From: Candidatus Zixiibacteriota bacterium
GTDB lineage: Bacteria > Zixibacteria > MSB-5A5 > GN15 > JAAZOE01
NCBI GenBank assembly: GCA_023138975.1
Contig: JAGLON010000017.1
Location: 62,001 to 126,000, forward strand
Length of the DNA stretch: 64,000 bases
Direction of reading: 5' to 3'
This document shows positions 51,401-60,436 of the stretch, piece after piece (position 1 is the stretch's first letter; each line of letters begins with the position of its first letter). The position numbers and the translations under genes are program-made. The notes below the pieces were generated by a model. The model was not told the DNA's origin. It was given only the letters and a program-made list of their open reading frames with translations, and ran no database searches.

Positions 51401-52207
51401 ATGTTTAGCAAAATAAAATCAACGGCCGGCATGACTATGGTAGAACTCTTAATTGCGCTTCTTTTGACCGGAATTATATCGGCGGCTATGTTTAAAATAT
51501 ACATAAATCAGCATCAAGCATGGATCCAGCAAGGGAATGTCATTGAGATGCAGCAAAATGCTCGAGCGGCTATGGATGAACTAAGCAGACAATTACGGAT
51601 GGCCGGATATGGCATACCGCCAAGCCTTCAGCCATTCCAGGCTTACAACGGAGACCCGGACAGTATTATGATTCAGTATCGGGGAAACGACAATGTTGCC
51701 ACATTGGCAGCCGCTTCCGTACCCAGCGGATCGATTGATCTAACCGGCTCCGATCTGAGCCACTATTGCTCCAGTCAGGAAATGTATATTTTTAATCCGG
51801 TCACAGAGACAGGAGAATACTTTATTGCATCAAGCGTAGATTCAGCATCTCAAAAGATACTCCATTCCGCGCCATTATCCGCCGCGTACCCAGCCGGTTC
51901 ACAAGTAATGGAGGTTGCTCGAATTCTCTATAGACTGGATAAATCGGACTCAGCACACCCGATGCTCACCGTCCGGTTCGGAAACGGTTCAGCAAATGAT
52001 TATGCAGAAGATATTAGCGATCTCCAGATGAACTACAAGCTGAAAAACGGTGTAGTTGTCGATGAACCAGTTTTGATTGGAGATGTCCGTCAAATAGCTA
52101 TTACGCTGACAGCACGATCGTCAACCGTAGACCCCGATATTAACGGTGGTCAGTATCGTAGCCGTGTTCTTCATTCGCGCGTTTACATGCGCAATAGTGG
52201 AACATAA
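51401..52207 (+). CDS. PilW-like minor pilin, copy 2
   Basis: A 268-residue paralogue of the previous gene (GMTMVELLIALLLTGIISAAM and ARAAMDELSRQLRMAGYGIP). The ORF track starts at 51389, where the ribosome site GGAGGG abuts the ATG. The ATG at 51401 aligns with the start of copy 1 and leaves a 12-base gap, so I prefer it. The duplicates differ mostly in the C-terminal domain (for example SSQEMYIFNPVTETGEYF against DGQFAYIFDPVTEVGEFF). Confidence 0.8.
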   Translation: MFSKIKSTAGMTMVELLIALLLTGIISAAMFKIYINQHQAWIQQGNVIEMQQNARAAMDELSRQLRMAGYGIPPSLQPFQAYNGDPDSIMIQYRGNDNVATLAAASVPSGSIDLTGSDLSHYCSSQEMYIFNPVTETGEYFIASSVDSASQKILHSAPLSAAYPAGSQVMEVARILYRLDKSDSAHPMLTVRFGNGSANDYAEDISDLQMNYKLKNGVVVDEPVLIGDVRQIAITLTARSSTVDPDINGGQYRSRVLHSRVYMRNSGT

Positions 52208-52227
52208 TAGTGAAACGGAGAAAGAAA

Positions 52228-53916
52228 ATGATTAGCCAAAGACTCACAAGCCAACGAGGAATGGCACTATTCATCGCCCTGATGCTGACCTTGATGATTT
52301 CAATAATCGGTATTGGAATCATAAAGACTTCTAACGATGAAGTAACGATTGCTGGAAATGAGCTTCAGGAAATGGTCGCCTTTTATACTGCTGAAGCCGG
52401 TTTGGAGAAAGCGGCTGCGGCTTTGCAGACCTATTATGAAGTACACGGCCTGTCTCCCAGTACTATGCCGGCCGGAACTGAAAGTCTCGCCTCGGCAACA
52501 ATAGCATATGTAACGAATGACATGGGTCCTTATGCCACGAAAAAATTGACGGAGGGCGCTTTTACCGGTTTAAATGCATCGGTGAAAACATACTCTATTC
52601 AATCAATCGGCACTTCCTTGATTGACGGCAGTCAGGTATCTCTTACTCAGGAATTCGATTGCGCGCTGGTGCCGATTTTCCAGTGGGCAGTATTTTATAA
52701 GGATGAACTATGGGTCGAGCCAGTATATGATATGAACCTTGACGGCCGTGTTCATTCAAATGGAAATATGTACGTTCGTTCTGCATCGGCCGGTGCGACA
52801 ATGCTTTTTGAAGATCGTGTTACTTGCGGTGGCGATCTTATTAACGGATTTCCCTGGGCTGGCTCAAAAGGACCGGTTCAGTTTACTGATAAAGATGGAA
52901 ACCATATCGACCAAAAACAGGATGGAAATTGGATTGATGCGGCTTACGCTAATAAGTATCAAAGCTATGATACATGGTTTGAAGCCTCCACCGCATTATG
53001 GGGCGGAATGGTCCGAGACCAGTCCTTCGGAGAGAAACCTTTGAACCTTCCTCTTTCAGGATCTGGTGATGCGCACAAACTAATCGAAAGGGCTGATGGT
53101 GGTAATGTTGATTCCTATGAAAATAAGGCTGACCTAAAGATTCTTGACGGTGTGCCTTACTCATGGAACGGCAGTGCCTGGATTGACATCGCTGCTTCCC
53201 TCCCAGCCGGCACTATAAAGCAGGATGCCAGCGTTGAATTCTATGATCATAAAGAGAAAAAGCAAGTCCGAAATACTCAGATTGACGTTGGATTGCTATC
53301 GACCAGTGCGTATTTCCCGAACAATGGAATAATCTATGTTTCCGATCAGCTGAGCGGCAGCTATATAAATGGCACAACTCTGGTAAATGGTGATGATTTA
53401 AACGGTAAACCGATGACAGTAGCCTGTGAAAATCCGGTATATATCCAGGGTGACTTTAATACTCAGGATAAACAACCCGCGGCAGTTATGACCGATGCTA
53501 TGTATTTCCTTTCAAACAATTGGAATTATGCCAACTCAACCGAATTTTCGAGCCTAAGCTCGCGCATTCCTACCGCGACTGAAGCTAATGTTAGTTTTAT
53601 AACTGGTGATGTCGCTCCTGATATAGCCGCCAGCAACCACCAGGGTGGACTTGAGAATCTGCCGCGTTTTCTGGAGGACTGGAGAGGTAAAGAATTAAAA
53701 ATACGAGGTTCAATGATTCAGATGTGGCGATCTCAACAGGCGATTGGAGATTATACATATGGGCAGTACTATACGGCACCCAGTCGAAATTGGGGTTTTG
53801 ACACCGATCTTTCTGATCCGTCTAAACTTCCTCCGGGAACACCCAGTGTCCGTGTCTTCCAAAGAATGGGATGGAAACAGGAATATGTAGGCATAGCAAC
53901 AAGCGAAAGTAATTAG
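52228..53916 (+). CDS. PilX-like minor pilin, copy 1
   Basis: A 562-residue protein starting with a PilX_N domain (RGMALFIALMLTLMISIIGIGIIKTSNDEVTIAGNELQ, the AEAGLEKA helix). The long C-terminal part (about 130-560) is rich in Gly, Asn and Asp and looks beta-structured (LDGRVHSNGNMYVR). A GGAG at 52217-52220 is well spaced from ATG 52228; the ORF-track start at GTG 52210 lies before it. It is much longer than ordinary PilX (about 200 residues), so it is probably an enlarged surface or tip protein. The next gene is a paralogue. Confidence 0.8.
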   Translation: MISQRLTSQRGMALFIALMLTLMISIIGIGIIKTSNDEVTIAGNELQEMVAFYTAEAGLEKAAAALQTYYEVHGLSPSTMPAGTESLASATIAYVTNDMGPYATKKLTEGAFTGLNASVKTYSIQSIGTSLIDGSQVSLTQEFDCALVPIFQWAVFYKDELWVEPVYDMNLDGRVHSNGNMYVRSASAGATMLFEDRVTCGGDLINGFPWAGSKGPVQFTDKDGNHIDQKQDGNWIDAAYANKYQSYDTWFEASTALWGGMVRDQSFGEKPLNLPLSGSGDAHKLIERADGGNVDSYENKADLKILDGVPYSWNGSAWIDIAASLPAGTIKQDASVEFYDHKEKKQVRNTQIDVGLLSTSAYFPNNGIIYVSDQLSGSYINGTTLVNGDDLNGKPMTVACENPVYIQGDFNTQDKQPAAVMTDAMYFLSNNWNYANSTEFSSLSSRIPTATEANVSFITGDVAPDIAASNHQGGLENLPRFLEDWRGKELKIRGSMIQMWRSQQAIGDYTYGQYYTAPSRNWGFDTDLSDPSKLPPGTPSVRVFQRMGWKQEYVGIATSESN

Positions 53917-53960
53917 GGATTTTAATTTATGAAAATCAACTTTTTTTCAAAGGGGGCAGT

Positions 53961-55646
53961 ATGAATGCCCTGATACGCAATCAAAACGGCATGGCTTTAT
54001 TTATCGCCTTAATGCTGACTTTAATGTTGTCAATTATCGGTATTGGTATTATCACAACTTCAAATGATGAAATTACAATCGCCGGTAACGAACTAAATGA
54101 GATGACGGCCTTTTACGCCGCCGAGGCCGGTCTTGAAAAAGCATCGGCCGTAATTCAAACTCATTTTGAGACAACCAACCTGGCTCCTACAACTCTCCCC
54201 TCCGGCACAGAATCACTGTCGGATGCGACGGTATCGTATGCCAGTTCCGATGGCGGAGCGGCCGTAATGAGAAAACTAAGCACCGGGCCATTCATGGGTC
54301 TTAACGCCTTGGTTAAAACTTATACTATCACCTCAACAGGTGAGTCTCAGGTTGACAAAAGCAAAATAATTGTATCTCAAGACTTTGAGTGTGCTCTGGT
54401 TCCAATTTTCCAGTTTGCTGTCTTTTATCAGGAAATGCTTCAGGCATCTCCTGCTTATGGAATGACAATCGACGGCCGCGTACATGTCAACGGCGACATG
54501 TGGGTTCAGGGCTGGAGCGGCTTGACCTTTGGCGATAAAGTCACCTGTGCCGGCGATATTCATCACGGATTGCAAAACGGTGCTGAGGCCGGAGCTCCCG
54601 GAGGCGTTTACTTCCAGGACGGTGACGGCAATTCGGTCAATATGAACAGCGGAGGAAACTGGTTAGATGCCAGCGACTCTGATTGGTACACTGACGCTAC
54701 TGCGCGCTGGGATGGAAACGTTCGGGACAAGGCCTTTGGACAGGGCGAGGTAAATATGCCGATCGGCGGTTCCGGTTCCCCTCATAAGATTGTTGAACGG
54801 GACAACGGCGGTGCGAACCCGGACTCTTATGAAAATAAAGCCACGTTGAAAATTATCGACGGTGTCGCTTGGCATTTTAGTGGCGGTGCATGGTCCGATG
54901 TCACTGCTAATCTTACAGCCGCTGGTGCTATGACATATAATTCCACCACAGAATTTACCGACGGTCATGAGGCAAAGACAGTCTTGGCTACTGAAATAGA
55001 TATGGCTGCCTTAGACGCCAGCTCATATGCCCCGCCTAACGGGGTTATTTACGTTTCCGACCATCGGGCGGTAACTTCAAGTGAAATGAACGGTACTGTG
55101 TTGACTAACGGCGCCGATATCGGATCGCCGCTGACATTAGTGTCTGAAAACCCGACTTATGTCGAGGGTGATTTCAATAATGTTGATAAACAGCCTGCTG
55201 CCATTATCTCCGATGCCTGTACTTTTTTATCAAATGAATGGGCATCTACTAACAAAGCTAAATCTCATTTAAACTATAATTATCGCTCTGTATCATCTGC
55301 TGCCGAGGTCAATGTTTCGATTATTACAGGTGATTTGACACCGACCTCAAGTAACTATGGAGGCGGCCTTGAAAACCTCCCTCGTTTCTTAGAACACTGG
55401 AGCGGAAAAGAGTTTAAATTCCGAGGCTCTATGATCTGTCTGTGGAAGTCCACAACGGCTGATGGTACATACAAATATAAAGGAAGTCCCGGGTATTACT
55501 CGGCTCCATTCCGAAATTGGGGCTTCGACCATGACCTCGAAGACCCGACTAAACTTCCGCCGGAAACGCCTCAGGTTCAGTATTTCCAACGTATTGGCTG
55601 GAAACAGGACTACGTCGGTGTTTCAAGAAGCGATATGGGTCTATAA
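53961..55646 (+). CDS. PilX-like minor pilin, copy 2
   Basis: A 561-residue paralogue of the preceding protein, with the same PilX_N start (GMALFIALMLTLMLSIIGIG, FYAAEAGLEKASAV), the same landmarks (TIDGRVHVNGDMWVQ, ENLPRFLEHWSGKEFKFRGS) and the same C-terminus (PQVQYFQRIGWKQDYVGV). A GGGGG ribosome site precedes the ATG. It closes the operon, and a strong terminator follows. Function is presumably a partner or alternative of copy 1 in a type IV filament. Confidence 0.82.
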   Translation: MNALIRNQNGMALFIALMLTLMLSIIGIGIITTSNDEITIAGNELNEMTAFYAAEAGLEKASAVIQTHFETTNLAPTTLPSGTESLSDATVSYASSDGGAAVMRKLSTGPFMGLNALVKTYTITSTGESQVDKSKIIVSQDFECALVPIFQFAVFYQEMLQASPAYGMTIDGRVHVNGDMWVQGWSGLTFGDKVTCAGDIHHGLQNGAEAGAPGGVYFQDGDGNSVNMNSGGNWLDASDSDWYTDATARWDGNVRDKAFGQGEVNMPIGGSGSPHKIVERDNGGANPDSYENKATLKIIDGVAWHFSGGAWSDVTANLTAAGAMTYNSTTEFTDGHEAKTVLATEIDMAALDASSYAPPNGVIYVSDHRAVTSSEMNGTVLTNGADIGSPLTLVSENPTYVEGDFNNVDKQPAAIISDACTFLSNEWASTNKAKSHLNYNYRSVSSAAEVNVSIITGDLTPTSSNYGGGLENLPRFLEHWSGKEFKFRGSMICLWKSTTADGTYKYKGSPGYYSAPFRNWGFDHDLEDPTKLPPETPQVQYFQRIGWKQDYVGVSRSDMGL

Positions 55647-55696
55647 GTTAATTAATGACAATATTTGTCGCAGCACCTTGTAAGAGATAATTCGAG

Positions 55697-55726
55697 CCGG
55701 GAATTGATTGCAATTCCCGGTTTTTT
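55697..55726 (+). terminator. Terminator after the minor-pilin operon
   Basis: CCGGGAATTG and CAATTCCCGG form a 10-bp stem around ATTG, followed by TTTTTT. Confidence 0.93.
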
Positions 55727-55775
55727 ATTAAAGACAAAACTTGATTGCCAAAGGCAATCCCAATATCTTATCCGC

Positions 55776-56423
55776 ATGTGGTCTGACATTACTAAAATCC
55801 CTAATCTAATTTCCCTTGGCCGACTGGTACTTTTAATCCCCGCCGGATATTTTCTCGCACAACCGGAACCAAACGCCTCTTATTGGGCATTGCTGTTTTT
55901 AATTCTGGCGGCGGTTTCCGATATGTTAGACGGTTATGTCGCGAGGAAACTCAATCAACAAACCGAATTAGGCCTACTGCTCGACCCGCTCTCAGATAAA
56001 ATAATGGCCGGAGTTCTGGCCATACTGCTGATTATATATCGCGACTTTCCTCTCTGGCTGGCGGCAATTATTGTTGGCCGAGATATACTAATTGCTTTGG
56101 GCGGATTGCTCGTTAAAGACAAAGTAAAGAAAATCCCGGCCTCGAACCTTTCGGGAAAATACTGCTTTACTGCCACTGCGGTTTTGCTTCTCAGCTACGT
56201 TATCAAATTCCAGTTCGGCATAAACCTATTCGGCTTTCTGACTCTGGCCTTTGTTGCGCAATCATTATTCTTCTATGGCCGCACGTTTTATTATATCAAC
56301 AAAGACAAACCGGCGCCGGTCTTCGATGATAAACCGCAATACTATATCCCCCGCCGGGTTATTTGCTTTGTTGTCGAAGTTGTGTATTTTTATAAGCTGT
56401 TTATCTTCTTGGGTTGGCTGTAA
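55776..56423 (+). CDS. pgsA: CDP-alcohol phosphatidyltransferase (PgsA-like)
   Basis: A 215-residue membrane enzyme with the CDP-alcohol signature DGYVARKLNQQTELGLLLDPLSDK (DGxxAR-x8-GxxxDxxxD). It makes a phospholipid, probably phosphatidylglycerol phosphate, from CDP-diacylglycerol. The ORF-track start at 55665 lies before the terminator of the preceding operon, so ATG 55776 (MWSDITKIPNLISLGRL) is right. About five helices are seen. The next gene starts at the base after the stop. Confidence 0.85.
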   Translation: MWSDITKIPNLISLGRLVLLIPAGYFLAQPEPNASYWALLFLILAAVSDMLDGYVARKLNQQTELGLLLDPLSDKIMAGVLAILLIIYRDFPLWLAAIIVGRDILIALGGLLVKDKVKKIPASNLSGKYCFTATAVLLLSYVIKFQFGINLFGFLTLAFVAQSLFFYGRTFYYINKDKPAPVFDDKPQYYIPRRVICFVVEVVYFYKLFIFLGWL

Positions 56424-57713
56424 ATGAAACAGATGCGAATAAGAAATATTATTATTCCAGCCTGTATCTTTATTCTTTTTGCTGGAGTTTATATTTTTAT
56501 CGCCGTGTTCATGCCTCCCGACCGGGTCGTCTATTGCCCTAATCATGACTGCCACGGACACAATACTGAAATAATTGAGACTCCCCCGGAAAGCCACCCG
56601 TTACCAAATGAAAATTGGAGCTATTTCAAATGCCTCGACTGCAGAACTGTTTCAGCGGCTGATTTCAAAGTTGATAATCTCCTGACTCAACCGGTCTGGG
56701 ATATTAAACATTATCAGAGTATCGCCGAGAGAGGCTACGAAAAGCATGCCTGCGATCCCAACAAACACTGGCCCATCGGAGATATCTGCGGCAACGTCGG
56801 CTGGTTTCCCGCCTGGCCAGGGGTTGTTAAACTGTTATCGCTTAATAATACACGCATCGGAATGATGCTCCTGCCGTTCCTGATCACCTTTTTCGGAATC
56901 ATTGTCTTTTATAACGTCATACTCAAACTGGCCAAAGAATCGATTGCGATTTTATCAACGCTTGCATTAGTCTCAGCCCCGACGGCGTTTTATTTGCTAA
57001 CCGGCTTCCCTTATGCTTTTATTCTGCTCTGTTTCTCCGGCTACCTCTATTTTCTGTACAGTGAAAAACCAAAAGGACGACCTCTAATCCTCCCTGCTTT
57101 GGCGATTATTATATCACTCTCGTATCCAACCGGTTTCCTAACAGCCATTATCCCGCTGGTAATGCTGATTAATAATTATCGCAGACGTCTGATGATGCCC
57201 GGCATCGGAGAAATCTCTCAGGATTTCCTGTTTTATATCTTACCGTTCGCTGTGGGACCGCTGGCCCTTTCGCTTTATTACCTGTTTGCCTTCGATGACT
57301 TTTTCCTCTTCACTCATTTTCAGGATAAGTATGACCGCAACTGGGGCATCCCATTTATCGTAATGTGGAAATCACTGTTACAGACTCCAACCTGGGATAC
57401 CGGCCTGTTTATGCCTCCCCGGCTGGCGTATGAGAAGTTAGCGTTGGTTTATTACGGATTGATATTTGTGATTTTTCCGCCGTACCGCATCAAACCGGAA
57501 CTGCTCGCCTATGGGATTTTATTCTATCTGTTTTCACCGGCGACCGGCAATATCGTATCGGTTTATCGGCATTATATAATTTTGTTTCCGCTGGCGATGA
57601 TAATCGGAGCATCCCCTCGCCCACTGTGGCTGAAGATTATTTTTATCGCCGCCGGTTTGTTCTTGTCGCTATACTATTTCTACCCCTTCTTCCTGAATGG
57701 GTACTTGGTGTAA
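56424..57713 (+). CDS. PIG-V-like membrane glycosyltransferase
   Basis: A 429-residue polytopic protein with about ten helices. The segment VWDIKHYQSIAERGYE, then GWFPAWPGVVKLLS, follows the PIG-V (GT-C) pattern of a lipid-linked mannosyltransferase. Between helix 1 and this motif is an unusual zinc-ribbon-like loop (CPNHDCHGHNTEI and FKCLDCRT). It sits directly behind pgsA with no gap, so the two are probably translated together. The substrate is unknown. A GT-C enzyme of another type is the alternative. Confidence 0.7.
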   Translation: MKQMRIRNIIIPACIFILFAGVYIFIAVFMPPDRVVYCPNHDCHGHNTEIIETPPESHPLPNENWSYFKCLDCRTVSAADFKVDNLLTQPVWDIKHYQSIAERGYEKHACDPNKHWPIGDICGNVGWFPAWPGVVKLLSLNNTRIGMMLLPFLITFFGIIVFYNVILKLAKESIAILSTLALVSAPTAFYLLTGFPYAFILLCFSGYLYFLYSEKPKGRPLILPALAIIISLSYPTGFLTAIIPLVMLINNYRRRLMMPGIGEISQDFLFYILPFAVGPLALSLYYLFAFDDFFLFTHFQDKYDRNWGIPFIVMWKSLLQTPTWDTGLFMPPRLAYEKLALVYYGLIFVIFPPYRIKPELLAYGILFYLFSPATGNIVSVYRHYIILFPLAMIIGASPRPLWLKIIFIAAGLFLSLYYFYPFFLNGYLV

Positions 57714-57743
57714 ACATATAGATGTTTCGAGATCAATCAATCA

Positions 57744-58283
57744 TTACTTAATTATTGTTTTCTTATTACCACCAATAATGGATAGTTTGTTTAGTGGAAT
57801 TTCGAGATACCGTATCCATAAAATAAATCTGTGAATGGACAAATCAATCGAACTATAAACCGGCGCAATTTGAAGTCTTAGGGAAGGATCAATATTTCCC
57901 GGTCCTTTAACCTGAAGAAGAAGATAAACTGTTTGGGACTGCTCGTGGATTTGTAAATAATCCATTACATTTCCGTAAGATAAATCCTTAAGATATGCTG
58001 TAAGTATATGGGGTGAATCAAATACTATTGTGGATTCCCCATGCAATAGTTTATCTTTCTCCACTTCTTTTAATAATGCTTTATTATGTCTTATTGTAAG
58101 TTTAATATCACATTTTCTAATTTTTATTATTCTTTTTTTTGGGGTATGTATGTCAAACCGTACTACATACCCTTTTTTAGTCTTAAACTGATTAAGATAT
58201 TTAATTATTATGGGATATTCAAATATCCACAAAAGCGCCTTTTTCAACCCGCTTAATATTTGTAAAAATGGGGAGAAGTCCAT
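57744..58283 (-). CDS. Hypothetical protein, AT-rich, 179 residues
   Basis: No family recognised. There is a short hydrophobic N-terminal stretch (LKKALLWIFEYPIIIKYL) and then a beta-rich part with many Lys and Ile. It is AT-rich compared with its neighbours and has only a weak ribosome site. It faces the PIG-V-like gene convergently. It may be a foreign or a decaying gene. Confidence 0.5.
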   Translation of the reverse strand: MDFSPFLQILSGLKKALLWIFEYPIIIKYLNQFKTKKGYVVRFDIHTPKKRIIKIRKCDIKLTIRHNKALLKEVEKDKLLHGESTIVFDSPHILTAYLKDLSYGNVMDYLQIHEQSQTVYLLLQVKGPGNIDPSLRLQIAPVYSSIDLSIHRFILWIRYLEIPLNKLSIIGGNKKTIIK

Positions 58284-58416
58284 TACTCTATTTCCGTTTT
58301 CTGTTGCATCCTACTTATATTCAGTGAACAATAAACGTCCACATCTGCTCCAGAAGCAATTTCACAACCAATATACTACAAATCCTGAAGACATCAATAT
58401 AATAAACACAGTCTCG

Positions 58417-58600
58417 CGCGTCATTCCCGAGAGCGAAGCGAGTCGGGAATCCAGAGCGGATTAAATCACAGTTGCTGTAGTCAGTTGGCATTGGCAGGTT
58501 CCTATGGGAACCTTCCCTACTAATATCAATAGATTGCCACACCCCGACTTCGTCGAGGTTCGCAATGACGGAGCTTGGTATTACAGAGAGTGAAGCCATT
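58417..58600. repeat. REP-like intergenic repeats
   Basis: GTCATTCCCGAGAGCGAAGC with TCGGGAATCCAGA forms the common 'CATTCCCGA..TCGGGAATCC' hairpin. About 110 bp later comes CCCCGACTTCGTCGAGGTTC next to GCAATGACGG, and TTCCTATGGGAACC between them. These are typical multi-copy intergenic palindromes. Confidence 0.55.
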
Positions 58601-58621
58601 TCGAAAATATCAATTAGGGTA

Positions 58622-58651
58622 AGGCCCGGTTCTGCAAACAAAACCGGGCCT
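58622..58651. repeat. Hairpin AGGCCCGGTT/AACCGGGCCT
   Basis: A 10-bp perfect stem with a 10-base loop. There is no T-tract after it on the plus strand (GTGTAGG), and its meaning is unknown. Confidence 0.5.
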
Positions 58652-58793
58652 GTGTAGGAGGGAGTAAAAAAACATGTTACCCTCAAAAGGGACTAACTCA
58701 TCCCTTGAGCTTCTTGAAACCATTTAGTGAGCACCTGCCATCGTGCAGTGCTTCCCTTAGGCATAGTCCCTATGTAGTTGGTAAGCCTGCCCA

Positions 58794-58819
58794 TATCCCA
58801 AGGCTGAAGCCTTGGGATA
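58794..58819. repeat. Perfect 11-bp hairpin with TGAA loop
   Basis: TATCCCAAGGC and GCCTTGGGATA around TGAA. It is very stable but has no T-tract, so it is likely a dispersed repeat or a structured RNA element rather than a terminator. Confidence 0.6.
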
Positions 58820-58927
58820 CCGAGTTATAAATAGTAACTTCCTTCAGGCAGGCGCAGCCGTGCCGTGCAAAACTCAATCTACTCTGACTCAGAGACGATT
58901 TGTCCGCACGACAGTCAAGAAGGGGGT

Positions 58928-59113
58928 TTATACCCCCTTAAACTTTTTAAAGACCATCTCCGCCGGGCAGAACCCGGTGAAGGCCGACTGAAGTAAGTTC
59001 AGGCCGACAAATCCGGTGAGTAAAAACCAGTACTGTGATACCAGTATCCCTAATGCCAGCGAACCCAGGATCATCACTCCGGCTAATACTCGAATCATTC
59101 TTTCTATAGACAT
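58928..59113 (-). CDS. DUF2892-family small membrane protein
   Basis: A 61-residue protein of two hydrophobic helices with the family pattern ERMIRVLAGVMILGSLAL and LLQSAFTGFCPAEMVFKKF. DUF2892 proteins are often joined to rhodanese domains (YgaP), but here it is alone. An AGGAGAT site precedes the ATG. It lies 8 bp after the outer-membrane gene in the same direction. AAGGGGG/CCCCCTT spans its stop. Confidence 0.8.
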   Translation of the reverse strand: MSIERMIRVLAGVMILGSLALGILVSQYWFLLTGFVGLNLLQSAFTGFCPAEMVFKKFKGV

Positions 59114-59121
59114 TTTATCTC

Positions 59122-60417
59122 CTAAAACCCGTAATTGATTTTCAGATACAGGTTATCGTTTAGCGTAAACTGACCCCATTGGGTGTAAGGGTCCTTACCA
59201 TCAAAGATGTTGCCTCCGGCCATCAGACTCAATTCGTCTGAGTATTTGTATTCCGCCGAAAAGCGGACATAGGCGTCTTCCTCAGACGGCGAATAAAAAC
59301 CGAATAACGAGATGGTGATTGTTTGTGAGTTTAACATTTTTGTCCAACGTGAAGTTACCAGAGTGCGTGTTTCCTCGGCCTTTACCGGAGCCGGCATCCC
59401 CATCGATATGGCAAAGTCACTTGCCTGAGTATGGGAAGTTTCGTACTGGTCATAGTCAACCATCTGTTCGTACGAGAACTGAAGGTTGGCGGTCAAATCG
59501 GTCGCGACCTGACGCTCAAACCCGACCAGTCCTTTCATCGATGAATTCTCTATAAAGTAATTGTTGCCGTCCCTATCTTCACGTGAATCAAAGTAGCCCC
59601 CTTCTAACCATAGAATGCCGCCGTACACCTGTCCTCTAAGGGACGCTCCGAAAACATTCAGGCGAGGGTAAAAAACCCGGTAGCCAACCGGGTCAAAGCC
59701 GACCGGGCTTTTATAAAAACCGCGGTAAGCATATCCGGCCAAAGTAAAACCTTTGACCATGCGGGAATAATTGAAAGCCACTTCGGAGTTCTCAAATTTA
59801 TTATCCGGCTCAACCGGCGCCATATAATCGGCGGCTCCAACAATTTTACCCTTGTTAGGATGAAAGAAACTCAACCGGTCGCCGGTCGGCGTAATGTTCG
59901 GTTCAAAATCAGGGATGCCGACAACTGTAAACGATCCCAATCCGGTGTACCATTCGACTCGGACCGCTGTTTGCGGAGCCTTGAGATACTGATCCTGACG
60001 ACCAATTAAAAACGACTGGTAATCCTTGGCGAAAACGTCATTAATGAAAATCAGGTCCCCGGTACCCCAGGTCAAAATCTGGCGGCCAACTTTGAAATCC
60101 ATATTGACGCTGTTCACGCTAAATTTTATATAGGCTTCACGAAGATCAACATCATAGTTGGATGAATCAAAACCATCCTGTACAAAATCAATCCGGCCGA
60201 AGACCTCGGCATTATCACCGAAAGATTCGAGTCGCAATTGCAGTCTCGTTTCGGCAACCGGATAATCCCGTCCGGTGGGGTTATTATCGTCGATTCCTGC
60301 GCCCCACAGACCCTCAACGAAACCACCCCAGTATAATTCCTGAGCCATACTTGTACCGGAAATGTTCCATAATCCCACCAGCAGAAGTATGATCAATGAT
60401 ATTTTCCTTAAGTTCAT
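59122..60417 (-). CDS. Outer-membrane beta-barrel protein (DUF1302/porin-like)
   Basis: A 431-residue protein with a signal peptide (about 1-25, cleavage near GTSMAQ) and many short amphipathic strands (LREAYIKFSVNSVNMDFKVG, RQILTWGTGDLIFINDVF). The C-terminus YLKINYGF ends in Phe, as in barrel proteins. It is the outer-membrane part of an export cassette with the LolA-like and RND genes upstream. The pattern RQILTWGTGD is that of DUF1302 barrels. The substrate is unknown. Confidence 0.75.
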   Translation of the reverse strand: MNLRKISLIILLLVGLWNISGTSMAQELYWGGFVEGLWGAGIDDNNPTGRDYPVAETRLQLRLESFGDNAEVFGRIDFVQDGFDSSNYDVDLREAYIKFSVNSVNMDFKVGRQILTWGTGDLIFINDVFAKDYQSFLIGRQDQYLKAPQTAVRVEWYTGLGSFTVVGIPDFEPNITPTGDRLSFFHPNKGKIVGAADYMAPVEPDNKFENSEVAFNYSRMVKGFTLAGYAYRGFYKSPVGFDPVGYRVFYPRLNVFGASLRGQVYGGILWLEGGYFDSREDRDGNNYFIENSSMKGLVGFERQVATDLTANLQFSYEQMVDYDQYETSHTQASDFAISMGMPAPVKAEETRTLVTSRWTKMLNSQTITISLFGFYSPSEEDAYVRFSAEYKYSDELSLMAGGNIFDGKDPYTQWGQFTLNDNLYLKINYGF

Positions 60418-60436
60418 TTTAAATCCTTCCCCAACC

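Larger units (their letters stand above)
58284..58927. other. 644-bp gene-free, repeat-rich region
   Basis: Contains several inverted repeats (listed separately) and no convincing gene. The ORFs of 84 and 121 residues called here read through the repeats. Confidence 0.65.

Noticed and set aside
58210-58686. ORFs of 84 and 121 residues in the region before the DUF2892 gene
   Set aside because: Translations of REP-like repeats; one also overlaps the hypothetical gene at 57.7-58.3 kb.
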